In this document: positions 32,063-42,937 of the stretch, one piece after another
How the letters are laid out: each line of letters opens with the position of its first letter
Position numbering within the stretch: position 1 is the first letter of the stretch
Assembly (NCBI RefSeq): GCF_019219075.1
Contig: NZ_JAHUWJ010000004.1
Coordinates: 124,001 to 188,000 of the forward strand
Reading direction: 5' to 3'
Origin: Chitinophaga sp. sic0106
GTDB taxonomy: Bacteria > Bacteroidota > Bacteroidia > Chitinophagales > Chitinophagaceae
DNA length: 64,000 nucleotides
The notes under the pieces: model-generated
The model's database searches: none
What the model was told of the DNA's origin: nothing
The model's input: the letters and a program-made list of their open reading frames with translations, nothing else
Program-made: the position numbers and the translations under genes

Positions 32063-34549
32063 TTAAAAGTTATCTCCTCCACCCATTTCTCCGCCATTGT
32101 TTTCCTGTTTGTTGTTTTTGCGTTTAAACAGGTGGGCGTCCATTTTACCGAATCTCCAGGTGGCATTGAGGCGCAGCTCACGCGCCAGGCGTTTACGGTA
32201 GTTCTCCTGCTCAGAGAAAGAAGTGGTAGTATAGCTCAGATTCCTGTTGGAATTGAAGATATCGTTGATGCCAAGAGAAATCGACAGCGCCTTATTTTTC
32301 AGCAGGTCTTTCTTCACAGCCGCGTCGATGGACCAGTTAGGCATGCGCTCACCCTGTGGCAGGATTTGTTTGGATTCGTATTCACCATTTACCTGGAAAG
32401 TCAGGTTCCATGGCAGTTTGGTGTTACTGTTGATTTTACCGAACCAGGTAAAGCCCTGATTGGAGATGGTTGCATTATCCTGGCTCGCGTTGATTTTTGT
32501 TTGTGCGAGGTTGGCATTGGCGGTGATATCCCAGGTTTTTGTTACCTGTGTTCTCAGAGTAAACTCAGCACCGTAGGAGTTGCGGGAGCTGGCATTGATC
32601 GGGTACGACAACAGCACACGCTGATCCTGTCCATTCAGGGTGAGTACGGTGTCTTTATAGAAATCGGTGATTGCATTCTCCGTGTTACGGTAATAAACTG
32701 ACACGAGCACGTTCACTTTGCGATCAAAGTCTTTCAGATAAGATAATTCAAATGAATTGGTGAACTCAGGACTCAGGCCTGGGTTACCTGTGCTGGCGCT
32801 CTGGCCATTGTAATCAATGGTAGGCAGCAGGTCGCGGAACCATGGACGGCGAATACGACGGCTATAGTTCAGCTGCAGTTCATGATCGCCTTTCAGTTTC
32901 TGGGAAAGGAACAAGCTCGGAAACAGGCTGATAGGGTAGTCTACATTGTAAGAGCGGTATTCACCAAAAAAAGATTCTCCTTTGTAGAAAGATTGTTCCG
33001 CCCTTAAGCCCAGCTGGTAGCCGAAGTTATCGAAACCGCCCGTGTAGGTAGCATAGGCAGCATTGATCTGCTCGGAATATTTATAGTCGCTGGACAGGGA
33101 AGAATCCACCAGGTAATCCGTATTTGGATAATCCAATCCCATTACCGTAGTGTAGTTGCTAAACTTACGGGTATTGGAACGGATACCAGCTTCGATTTTT
33201 GATTTTTCTGAGAGTGGATTTACATAATCCACCTGACCAGTGATATAGGTAGTTTTACCACCACCGCTGCCATAGCGCTTTTGCGGGATAGGATCGTAGA
33301 TGTTTTCTCCTTTAAGGTCAAAATATTGGAGAGAAAAATCGGAAGAGTTATCGCCGGTGTTGGTGCTATAGGTGACATCAGCGGTCAGCTCGTGGCCTTC
33401 CTTTGCGAAGGTGTGCTTGTAGCCGAGTTGGGTATTATAGCTCTTAAAGCCATTTTTAGTATTGTTGATACCGGTGCCGTAGCGTACCAGTTGCTGTTTT
33501 TCATCGAATTCGTTCACCGTTTGGTCATTGTAGTTATTGAAATTACCGGTGGTGATGTTTTCAGAAATGCTGAGGGTGTTTCTGTTGTCGATAAACCAAT
33601 CGAACCCGATACGGCCGGTTTGGAAGCGGCGATAGAAGTCGCCATCCTGTAATTGTTCCGTAAAAGTGGTGGTATCCTGTCCGATATTTTTTCTATACAA
33701 ACGGCTGTTGAAAGGGGATACCCTGTTACGGAAATTATAGTTTACAAAGAAGTTGAATTTCTCCTGGCGCATGTTGAAGTCCACGCCACCATTGGTACTG
33801 CCGAGTGTGGAACCACCGGCAGAGAGTTGTCCGTTGATGCCGGCTTTTTTATTTTTCTTTAATACGATGTTGAGGATGCCGCTCATACCTTCCGCATCAT
33901 ATTTGGCGGAGGGGTTGGTCACCACTTCAATTTTTTCGATGGCATCTGCCGGGATCTGGTCCAGTGTGAGGGTAGAGGGGCGGCCATCGATGAAGATGGT
34001 AGGAGCGCCGTTACGCACGGTCACGTTACCGTCGATGTCCACGTTTACAGAGGGTACCTGCTTGAGCACATCGGTGGCGGTTCCGCCTATGCTGGATAAG
34101 TTTTTATCGACATTAAACACGCGTTTATCAATCGCCATGGAGAAGGCAGGTTTTTCACCAACCACATTCACAACGTTGAGTGTTTTTGAATTGGAGGCAA
34201 GTTTGATATTGCCGATATCCACGGTGGATGTTTTAGCCGTTAGTGTAGCGGGCTTATATACCGTTTCATATCCGATAAAATTGATTCTGAGAATATATTT
34301 TCCTAATGGTAAAGTTTCGAAGTTGAAATCACCGTTTGGCTTGGATAACATGCCGGTGAGTACGGCAGAATCAGGCTTGAGAACGGCTACCGAAGCGTAT
34401 TCTACAGGTTTTCCTGATTGTGCATCAATTAATTTTCCATACAACGATCCGGTTTGGTCGCCACCGGCCTTTCCTCCCGCATGCTGGGCAAATAACGTGT
34501 TCTGAAACAGTAAGATCCAACCTGTTACCAGCAATAAAGTTTTTCTCAT
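32063..34549 (-). CDS. outer-membrane beta-barrel receptor, TonB-receptor-like
   Basis: An 828-residue outer-membrane protein of the Bacteroidota barrel type. It starts with a signal peptide (MRKTLLLVTGWILLFQNTLF), followed by a carboxypeptidase-regulatory-like domain (GSLYGKLIDAQSGKPVEYAS) and a plug domain with VLKQVPSVNVDIDGNVTVRN, IFIDGRPSTLTLD and VVTNPSAKYDAEGMSGILNI. A long barrel with many Tyr/Phe strands ends in TWRFGKMDAHLFKRKNNKQE. The family imports or binds large ligands, but no SusD partner or ligand gene adjoins it, so the ligand is unknown. An upstream start at 34762 would add 71 residues of non-coding character and is rejected. Confidence 0.9.
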   Translation of the reverse strand: MRKTLLLVTGWILLFQNTLFAQHAGGKAGGDQTGSLYGKLIDAQSGKPVEYASVAVLKPDSAVLTGMLSKPNGDFNFETLPLGKYILRINFIGYETVYKPATLTAKTSTVDIGNIKLASNSKTLNVVNVVGEKPAFSMAIDKRVFNVDKNLSSIGGTATDVLKQVPSVNVDIDGNVTVRNGAPTIFIDGRPSTLTLDQIPADAIEKIEVVTNPSAKYDAEGMSGILNIVLKKNKKAGINGQLSAGGSTLGSTNGGVDFNMRQEKFNFFVNYNFRNRVSPFNSRLYRKNIGQDTTTFTEQLQDGDFYRRFQTGRIGFDWFIDNRNTLSISENITTGNFNNYNDQTVNEFDEKQQLVRYGTGINNTKNGFKSYNTQLGYKHTFAKEGHELTADVTYSTNTGDNSSDFSLQYFDLKGENIYDPIPQKRYGSGGGKTTYITGQVDYVNPLSEKSKIEAGIRSNTRKFSNYTTVMGLDYPNTDYLVDSSLSSDYKYSEQINAAYATYTGGFDNFGYQLGLRAEQSFYKGESFFGEYRSYNVDYPISLFPSLFLSQKLKGDHELQLNYSRRIRRPWFRDLLPTIDYNGQSASTGNPGLSPEFTNSFELSYLKDFDRKVNVLVSVYYRNTENAITDFYKDTVLTLNGQDQRVLLSYPINASSRNSYGAEFTLRTQVTKTWDITANANLAQTKINASQDNATISNQGFTWFGKINSNTKLPWNLTFQVNGEYESKQILPQGERMPNWSIDAAVKKDLLKNKALSISLGINDIFNSNRNLSYTTTSFSEQENYRKRLARELRLNATWRFGKMDAHLFKRKNNKQENNGGEMGGGDNF

Positions 34550-34965
34550 AATATCAAATACTAGCGTACAACAATTAACAGTGGCTAAATTAATTGTAAA
34601 CTCTGTAGAAAATCGGTTTTTTAGGATGAGTGGTGCACGCAAGCCGCTGCAAGCAAGGTTCTGGAAGGTTGTATTGGCTGTAATTCTTTGTGGTAGCACT
34701 TTTTCGGCATGTTTGCTGATGAGGTCGGAAGTGTTAATTAGTGTTAAGTCGCTCCAGCACACGTTTTACATCTCTACAAATAAATAAAAAAAACAATATA
34801 AATTCCTGGATTTCGTGCTGCCACTACCGTTGGTATGACCTGTAAAAAAAACGAAAAAAAATTATGTGGATAAAAAAGCGTGCAGAAAAGGGTTTTAACT
34901 TTTCTGTGGTAACGGCAAGCTCCGTATCTTTACAGCCAGCTGTTGCGTTATTTTAATTTTTTTAT
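34550..34965. other. 416-base gap between divergent genes
   Basis: Separates the outer-membrane receptor (minus) from the DUF695/RraB gene (plus). On the plus strand TATCTTTA at about 34925-34933, one base off the -7 consensus, lies about 35 bases before the DUF695 ATG. A 53-codon ORF at 34626-34787 with a hydrophobic stretch is present but not convincing. A-rich runs dominate 34780-34870. Nothing else is recognised. Confidence 0.55.
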
Positions 34966-35727
34966 ATGCATAAGGATTACCGACCGGACTGGGATATTTA
35001 CACGTGCCATATTGAAGAAAGTCCAGCAGTAATAGGCCTTGACCTTGATCTGAGACGATTTGCGCCATTGAAGGATAAGCCGAATGCCATATATATAACA
35101 GTTTATCTGAACCACCCACGCGAAGATGGATTTCCGCACAATGATGAATTTGCTGTCATGGGCGAAATAGAGGATAGATTGGTAGAGGAGCTGCAATCCA
35201 AACTGGACGCACACTTTGTTGGACGTACTTTTTCCAACGGTGTCAGGGATTTTTACTTTTATACGGGCAGTACACTGCTGCACGATAAATATATAGCGGA
35301 TGCAATGATCAGCTTCCCGCAGTACCGTTATGACTACGGTATCAAGGAAGACAATAACTGGGAACTGTATTTCGATTACCTTTTTCCGGACGTTTATGAA
35401 TTCCAGCGTATACAAAACCGGAAAGTTTTACGCATGCTCCGCAAACATGGGGATGTGTCAGAAAAAGAACGTCCGATTGAACATTGGATACACTTTAAGT
35501 CTGAAGAAGATAAAAATCTTTACTGGCAACACATCCAGGAAATAGGGTTTACACTCTTACATGATATTAAGGTAGACGAAAACCCGGAGTATCCATACCG
35601 CCTCTGTATTATGAGGCCCGACAAAGCCACCGAACCGGTGATAGACCGGGTGGTAATGACCCTTTGGGAAGTAGCCCAACAAGTCAATGCAGAATACGAC
35701 GGCTGGGAAACCAGCATCATGAAATAA
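34966..35727 (+). CDS. DUF695 and RraB two-domain protein
   Basis: A 253-residue cytoplasmic protein. The first 130 residues match DUF695 (DWDIYTCHIEESPAVIGLDL, then FAPLKDKPNAIYITVYLNHP). The last 90 match RraB, the regulator of ribonuclease activity B (ERPIEHWIHFKSEEDKNLYW, IDRVVMTLWEVAQQVNAEYD). In E. coli RraB binds and inhibits RNase E; Bacteroidota have other RNase E/G-type enzymes, and whether the domain acts on them is unknown. The fusion itself is a known architecture. A 12-bp terminator with a T-run follows. Confidence 0.85.
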   Translation: MHKDYRPDWDIYTCHIEESPAVIGLDLDLRRFAPLKDKPNAIYITVYLNHPREDGFPHNDEFAVMGEIEDRLVEELQSKLDAHFVGRTFSNGVRDFYFYTGSTLLHDKYIADAMISFPQYRYDYGIKEDNNWELYFDYLFPDVYEFQRIQNRKVLRMLRKHGDVSEKERPIEHWIHFKSEEDKNLYWQHIQEIGFTLLHDIKVDENPEYPYRLCIMRPDKATEPVIDRVVMTLWEVAQQVNAEYDGWETSIMK

Positions 35728-35731
35728 CCAG

Positions 35732-35772
35732 AGATTGCTTCAGCGCCGCAAGGTACTGAAGCAATCTTTTTT
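35732..35772 (+). terminator. intrinsic terminator of the DUF695/RraB gene
   Basis: 12-bp stem AGATTGCTTCAG / CTGAAGCAATCT (35732-35743 and 35756-35767) with a 12-base loop and a run of Ts directly after it. Confidence 0.85.
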
Positions 35773-35777
35773 CAGGC

Positions 35778-35939
35778 CTATTTTCTAAATACTCCCGCCA
35801 GCAACGACACAACAAACATTATCAGGAATATAAAGAACAGGATCTTAGCGATGCCTGTGGCGCTTGCCGCAATCCCACCAAACCCGAAGATCGCCGCAAT
35901 AATCGCAATTATCAGAAAAATTACAGCCCAACGTAGCAT
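35778..35939 (-). CDS. DUF1328 small membrane protein (YtjA-like)
   Basis: A 53-residue protein encoded on the minus strand: [20 protein letters not shown], then [18 protein letters not shown] and a third hydrophobic part ending LLAGVFRK. These match DUF1328/YtjA, a widespread family of two-helix inner-membrane proteins of unknown function, sometimes linked to stress. The Trp-Ala start, the GFGGIA turn and the final FR(K) are typical. It lies convergently after the DUF695/RraB terminator and divergently from the next gene. Confidence 0.88.
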   Translation of the reverse strand: MLRWAVIFLIIAIIAAIFGFGGIAASATGIAKILFFIFLIMFVVSLLAGVFRK

Positions 35940-36090
35940 ATACTTTTAGTTTAAAAGGTGATCAATAAAATATATTACTGCATTTATACTTCTGGTCTGA
36001 AACTTTCAATTATCATTCCCGTTAAAGTAAAATAGCAGGTGCTGTTCCTAAACCGCTTTTTTTTGTTATAATTGTTTACAGGGAGATATA

Positions 36091-38046
36091 TTGAGGTTTT
36101 TATTAAAAATATTGTACTTAATAACTGTTACCTGCCTGCTGTTGGTACAGCCGGCAACTTCCCGTACCCATGCTATGGCCGACCAGCTGCCGGTTTTGGG
36201 TGATACAGTAGTACCACACCTGATGCGCCCCCCAGTTGGCGACACCACCTCCCGCACACATAACGGGATATTTAAAAAATTGTTTGAGTACCGCGATTCA
36301 ATGCGCAATAAGGCCTTCCGCGACTCCTTTATCCGCCGCATTACCCGGCAGAATGAGCCGGAACCCCTGCCGCAAAACGATAGCGTGATCGTGAAAAGTG
36401 AGGCATATTTTACACCCTTTGCAGGCAAAGTGATCCGAAATATCCACTACCGCAGGGTAAAGGTATTTGGTCCCAGCAACATCAACGATACTACCTTCAC
36501 CACTTCCATGAAGCTACTCAAAATTGCCAACCGTCTCCATTACGATTCCAAGCAATGGATGATACGGCAAAACCTTTTCTTCCGGGAAGATGACCGGCTG
36601 GAACCTTTTGAGATGGCAGATAATGAACGTTACCTGCGTAACCGCCCGTTTATCCAGGATGCCCGTATTTACGTGATTCCGGGTGAACCTATGTCTGACT
36701 CCATCGATATAGAAGTGGTGACCAAAGATGTATTTGAATACGGCGCCGACGTATCACAGGTCAGCGCCAACAACGTGGCCGCAAAAGTCTACAACAATAA
36801 CCTGCTGGGTGCCGGCCAGGGCCTGCAGGTGGGCTTTAGCTGGCGCAATGACTATAACCCCACCTGGAATTCGGAAGTGCGCTACACCAAATCCAATATA
36901 GGCGGGAGCTTTATCGATATGGCCGTGGGCTACAGCACCCTCAATAATACCAATCAACTGGATTCTAACGTATACGAGGGTACGTATTATGTTACCTTCA
37001 ACCGGCCCCTGTACCGCAACTCCGCCAAGTTCGTAGGCGGGCTTACCCTGGCCAGCAACTACTCCATCAATATCTGGAACCGCGATGATACGCTGTACCG
37101 CGATTATCGATATACCGTTATCGATGGCTGGGTAGGATATAACTTTATCAATAACTATGATCATAATGGCCGCAGCGGCAACGGAAAGCCCAATGTGGCC
37201 ATACTGGCAAGGCACTATAATCTCAACTTTCAGCGAAAGCCGGACCAACTGCAGTATAAAGAAGACCCGGTGTACAACAACCACCGCTATTACCTCCTGG
37301 AGTTGCAGGCCTACCGCCTGGATTACTTCAAAGCCCATCACTTTTTCGGCTTCGGACGTACGGAGGATATCCCGCTGGGCTTTAATGTAAATGTATCCGG
37401 AGGCTGGGAAACCTGGCGCGACAGGCGACGGCTTTACACTGGCACCTCCTGGCAAAAGTTCTGGCTTACCCGCCACCAGGGACTCTTTAATACCACCGTG
37501 GAATTAGGCACCTTCTGGTCCAGGAGCGCAACAGAAGATGCGGTGATTCATGGAAGAATAGAATATTACAGCCGGTTGGTGACCCTTGGTAAATTCAGAT
37601 TCCGTCAGTTTATTACCACCGACTACCTCAATAGTCCGAATCCATATTTCTATAAACCGCTTAACATTAACATGGAATACGGTATATGGGGGTATCGGAG
37701 TACTACGCTCAACGGCTACCAGCGCCTGAACTTTAGTTCCGAAACCGTGTATTACAGTCCGCTGAAAATACTGGGTTTCAAATTTAACTTCTTCAGCTCT
37801 TTGCAAACAACAATGCTGTCATACAAGAGCAAAGACCTGTTTAATAACCCCCTGTTCTGGGGCATAGGTGGTGGTATGCGCATCAGGAATGAAAACCTTT
37901 CACTTAATACCCTCAAGCTGGCGGCCTACTATTTCCCGAATGCGCCGGAGCCGGTAAAATCGTTCCGGATTGAGGTTACCACTGTGGTTGATTTCCGCTT
38001 TGATATTTCTGCGTTAAGGGCACCTTCTTTCATTAGTTTCCATTAA
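36091..38046 (+). CDS. outer-membrane protein with a single POTRA-like domain and a barrel
   Basis: A 651-residue protein, probably started by TTG with GGGAG five bases before it, a rare clear Shine-Dalgarno here. It has a signal peptide (MRFLLKILYLITVTCLLLVQ, PATS following). Residues about 110-215 look like one POTRA domain (VIRNIHYRRVKVFGPSNIND, and IQDARIYVIPGE, typical of POTRA strand ends), followed by a long barrel with tyrosine-rich strands ending FRIEVTTVVDFRFDISALRA. The architecture resembles a reduced Omp85/BamA-like protein, but the C-terminal signature is not clear. It might insert or export outer-membrane components; I do not recognise a named family. Confidence 0.7.
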   Translation: MRFLLKILYLITVTCLLLVQPATSRTHAMADQLPVLGDTVVPHLMRPPVGDTTSRTHNGIFKKLFEYRDSMRNKAFRDSFIRRITRQNEPEPLPQNDSVIVKSEAYFTPFAGKVIRNIHYRRVKVFGPSNINDTTFTTSMKLLKIANRLHYDSKQWMIRQNLFFREDDRLEPFEMADNERYLRNRPFIQDARIYVIPGEPMSDSIDIEVVTKDVFEYGADVSQVSANNVAAKVYNNNLLGAGQGLQVGFSWRNDYNPTWNSEVRYTKSNIGGSFIDMAVGYSTLNNTNQLDSNVYEGTYYVTFNRPLYRNSAKFVGGLTLASNYSINIWNRDDTLYRDYRYTVIDGWVGYNFINNYDHNGRSGNGKPNVAILARHYNLNFQRKPDQLQYKEDPVYNNHRYYLLELQAYRLDYFKAHHFFGFGRTEDIPLGFNVNVSGGWETWRDRRRLYTGTSWQKFWLTRHQGLFNTTVELGTFWSRSATEDAVIHGRIEYYSRLVTLGKFRFRQFITTDYLNSPNPYFYKPLNINMEYGIWGYRSTTLNGYQRLNFSSETVYYSPLKILGFKFNFFSSLQTTMLSYKSKDLFNNPLFWGIGGGMRIRNENLSLNTLKLAAYYFPNAPEPVKSFRIEVTTVVDFRFDISALRAPSFISFH

Positions 38047-38075
38047 TTTTAAGCATACAAACTAATACGGAAACG

Positions 38076-39158
38076 ATGCATTGGAAAAATAACCTCACCG
38101 CGCTATTAGGCATACAATACCCGATTATTCAGGCACCCATGTTAGGGATTACTACTCCGGAAATGGTGGCAGCCGTGAGTAATGCGGGAGGACTGGGATC
38201 TCTGCCCATTGGCAATATGGACGCTGCTGCTGCCCGGGCAGCCATTCAGCAAACGAAATCACTCACGGCCCAACCGTTTGCCGTAAATATTTTTGCTTAC
38301 GATATTCCTATTTCCCCGGAGCAAACCGCCTTTGATGCCATGCAATCGCTGTTGCAATCCACCTACAGCCGCAGTGGGCTGGGAGTACCGGAAGTAGATC
38401 TTAAAACACTGCAACTTAATTCTTATAAAGACCTCCTGCCCGTACTCGCGGAAGAAAATGTTGGTATTGTCAGCTTTACCTTCGGTATTCCTGATGATGC
38501 AGGACTAGCAATTATTCAGCAGAGCGGCGCTAAAATGATGGGTACGGCTACTTCCATCGAAGAAGCAGTGTACCTGGAGCAGAAAGGTATGCATGTAATT
38601 GTGGCGCAGAGCGCAGAAGCGGGTGGTCACCGCGGTACCTTCCTAAACAATGGTTTACCGCAGATAGGCGCAATGGCGCTCATTCCGCAGATAGCTGATC
38701 GTGTAGGGGTGCCCGTTATAGCTGCCGGCGCAGTCATGGATGGACGTAGCCTGGTGGCCTCACTGATGCTGGGCGCCTCCGGCGTGCAGCCAGGCAGTGC
38801 ATTTTTATTGACGAACGAAAGTCTGGCCTCCGGGGCGCATAAAGCAGCTATAGCAGCTTCCACCGATACCAGTACCCGGCTCACCCGGGCATTTACCGGC
38901 CGCTGGGCGCGTGGTCTTTATAATACGCTGATCTCTGCTGTAGAAGAAGGGGAAACGCCCGTATTGCCGTATCCCTACCAGGATGCATTGACCCAGCCGG
39001 CGCGTAAGGCCTCCAAAGCGCAGGATAATCCTTCCTTTGTGGCGATGTGGGCAGGGCAGGCAGCAGGACTGGCAAAAGGAAAAATTGGTTCGGCAGAGGT
39101 GGTAAAGGCATTGATAGCAGGAGCAGAGGAGTTGCTGCCGTCACTGAAAGCGGATTAA
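38076..39158 (+). CDS. nitronate monooxygenase / NAD(P)H-dependent flavin oxidoreductase
   Basis: A 360-residue FMN-binding TIM barrel of the 2-nitropropane dioxygenase family. Motifs: PIIQAPMLGITTPEMVAAVS at the start, GGLGSLPIGN, the catalytic-His motif QSAEAGGHRGTF, and VIAAGAVMDGRSLVASLMLG leading to the FMN phosphate loop GASGVQPGSAFL. It oxidises nitronates in most members; some relatives (FabK-type) reduce enoyl-ACP, and sequence alone does not settle which. It lies 29 bases after the barrel-protein gene and ends at a terminator. Confidence 0.9.
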   Translation: MHWKNNLTALLGIQYPIIQAPMLGITTPEMVAAVSNAGGLGSLPIGNMDAAAARAAIQQTKSLTAQPFAVNIFAYDIPISPEQTAFDAMQSLLQSTYSRSGLGVPEVDLKTLQLNSYKDLLPVLAEENVGIVSFTFGIPDDAGLAIIQQSGAKMMGTATSIEEAVYLEQKGMHVIVAQSAEAGGHRGTFLNNGLPQIGAMALIPQIADRVGVPVIAAGAVMDGRSLVASLMLGASGVQPGSAFLLTNESLASGAHKAAIAASTDTSTRLTRAFTGRWARGLYNTLISAVEEGETPVLPYPYQDALTQPARKASKAQDNPSFVAMWAGQAAGLAKGKIGSAEVVKALIAGAEELLPSLKAD

Positions 39159-39173
39159 CTTTATCGAATTCCA

Positions 39174-39208
39174 AAAAGTAATGGGACCTATCGGGTCCCA
39201 TTACTTTT
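39174..39208 (+). terminator. hairpin terminator between convergent genes
   Basis: 15-bp stem AAAAGTAATGGGACC / GGTCCCATTACTTTT with a 5-base loop, ending in TTTTAT. It can serve both the monooxygenase gene and the minus-strand gene ending at 39212. Confidence 0.85.
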
Positions 39209-39211
39209 ATA

Positions 39212-39760
39212 TCAATATCTTCTTTGCAAATACCCCGGATAATCATTCATGATCCCATACTCATCAAACGACAACTTCGCACTAAATCCAGAATCCAGGT
39301 TTTCGTATAACCAGTAATTATCCCGTATCATGGTATACCGCTGCCTTACTTTTTGCAATTCAAATTCTGGTAGGAGAATGTAAATCACATTTATATCCGC
39401 ATGCTGGCCCGGCTGCAGATGCAGCCTTTTTATTGGTAAACTGTTGGTAAACGGCGTTAAGGAAATATCAATATCGTGGCAGTCGTCGAATGCGGTGATC
39501 TGATTTCCTTCCCGGTCGTACCATTGGCCAAGCAGGTTGCTGGTCACTTTCAGCTCCCTGGCATCCGGCCCGTAGGAGCGCAGGTAAAAAGAATCCGTTT
39601 TCCAGTCATTAGTAAGTTCCACTTCATAATGAATAGAAAAAGGTAACTCTCGGATAACACCGGTAATGCTGCCTTGTGCCAGCTGATACAGGCCTTTATC
39701 CTCAAGTGTGAAATATTCAGTGGAAGTCCAGCGGACGCCCTGCCACACAACAGGTTTCAT
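39212..39760 (-). CDS. putative glycolipid-binding domain protein (DUF1089-like)
   Basis: A 182-residue protein resembling the putative glycolipid-binding family (Pfam DUF1089). The opening MKPVVWQGVRWTSTEYFTLE and the core FSIHYEVELTNDWKTDSFYL and DDCHDIDISLTPFTNSLPI are characteristic: an all-beta protein with conserved Trp and Tyr residues. The start at 39760 leaves one base between it and the FdhF/YdeP stop; an in-frame start at 39802 would overlap that gene. The biochemical role is not established. Confidence 0.75.
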   Translation of the reverse strand: MKPVVWQGVRWTSTEYFTLEDKGLYQLAQGSITGVIRELPFSIHYEVELTNDWKTDSFYLRSYGPDARELKVTSNLLGQWYDREGNQITAFDDCHDIDISLTPFTNSLPIKRLHLQPGQHADINVIYILLPEFELQKVRQRYTMIRDNYWLYENLDSGFSAKLSFDEYGIMNDYPGYLQRRY

Positions 39761-39761
39761 A

Positions 39762-42056
<2,295 letters not shown>

Positions 42057-42077
42057 GCTCGAAAAATTATGTTATGA

Positions 42078-42902
42078 CTAAATCTCCACCCGGTGTGCAC
42101 CGGAATAAATATTAAAACGTTGTTCTCTTAAAAATCCGATCAGTGTGATATTCCACTGTTCTGCCATTCGTACTGCCATGCTGGATGGAGCACCTACGGC
42201 GGCCACCACCGGAATACCGGCCATGGCTGCTTTCTGAATCAATTCAAATCCTGCGCGGCCACTGAGGAGTAGGAGGTGCTGGTCCAGGGGAAACATGGCT
42301 TCCCGCATGGCTGTTCCTATTACTTTGTCTACCGCATTGTGGCGGCCAATATCTTCCTGTAATATGATCAGCTCTCCATCGTTATCAAACAGCGCTGCTG
42401 CATGAATTCCACCGGTGCTTTCAAACAGCGACTGCTGTACCCGCAGGGTTTCCGGCAGCCGGAAAATAGTTTCCGCGGTAGTAGCTAATTGTGCATTACT
42501 AACGCCGGCGCCTGTATGAATATTGGAAATGTCTGTTTTTCCGCACATGCCACATGCCGCGGTGGCCGTGAAGTTTCGCTGGCTATTGCCCAACTGCGGC
42601 GTTACATTCTCCCGAAGGGTAACAGTGATAATACTTCCCTCTTTGGTAGTAACCATTTTGGTATGCGCTATGGCATCGTAAGCGTTGATTACTCCTTCAG
42701 AAAACAGGAAGCCTGCAGCCAGGTCTTCATCGTTGCCAGGTGTGCGCATGGTAACGGAAACCTGCTGCTGGCGGCGGTTATGGGTGGGGCCTGAAATAAT
42801 ACGTATCTCCAGCGGTTCTTCCGTTGCAAGCACATCATCGGAGTCCAGCATGCCGCTGTTGAGCACTTTTTTAACGCGGGTATGTACTACTGGTTTTGTC
42901 AT
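42078..42902 (-). CDS. fdhD: formate dehydrogenase accessory sulfurtransferase FdhD
   Basis: A 274-residue protein that takes sulfur from IscS and sulfurates the molybdenum cofactor of FdhF-type enzymes. The catalytic cysteine pair lies in AACGMCGKTDI, and DIGRHNAVDKVIG and LLSGRAGFELIQKAAMAGIP match the family. ATG 42902 is preferred to an upstream non-ATG start. It is followed by the FdhF/YdeP gene, the enzyme it most likely serves. Confidence 0.93.
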   Translation of the reverse strand: MTKPVVHTRVKKVLNSGMLDSDDVLATEEPLEIRIISGPTHNRRQQQVSVTMRTPGNDEDLAAGFLFSEGVINAYDAIAHTKMVTTKEGSIITVTLRENVTPQLGNSQRNFTATAACGMCGKTDISNIHTGAGVSNAQLATTAETIFRLPETLRVQQSLFESTGGIHAAALFDNDGELIILQEDIGRHNAVDKVIGTAMREAMFPLDQHLLLLSGRAGFELIQKAAMAGIPVVAAVGAPSSMAVRMAEQWNITLIGFLREQRFNIYSGAHRVEI

Positions 42903-42937
42903 GCTTAAAAATAGGGAATCCCACTGCAATTTCCGGT

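Noticed and set aside
34626-34787. 53-codon plus-strand ORF with a hydrophobic segment between the receptor gene and DUF695
   Set aside because: Its hydrophobic part is not a convincing lipoprotein or signal motif, it has no promoter box and the surrounding DNA looks like control region. Retained only as a note in the gap entry.
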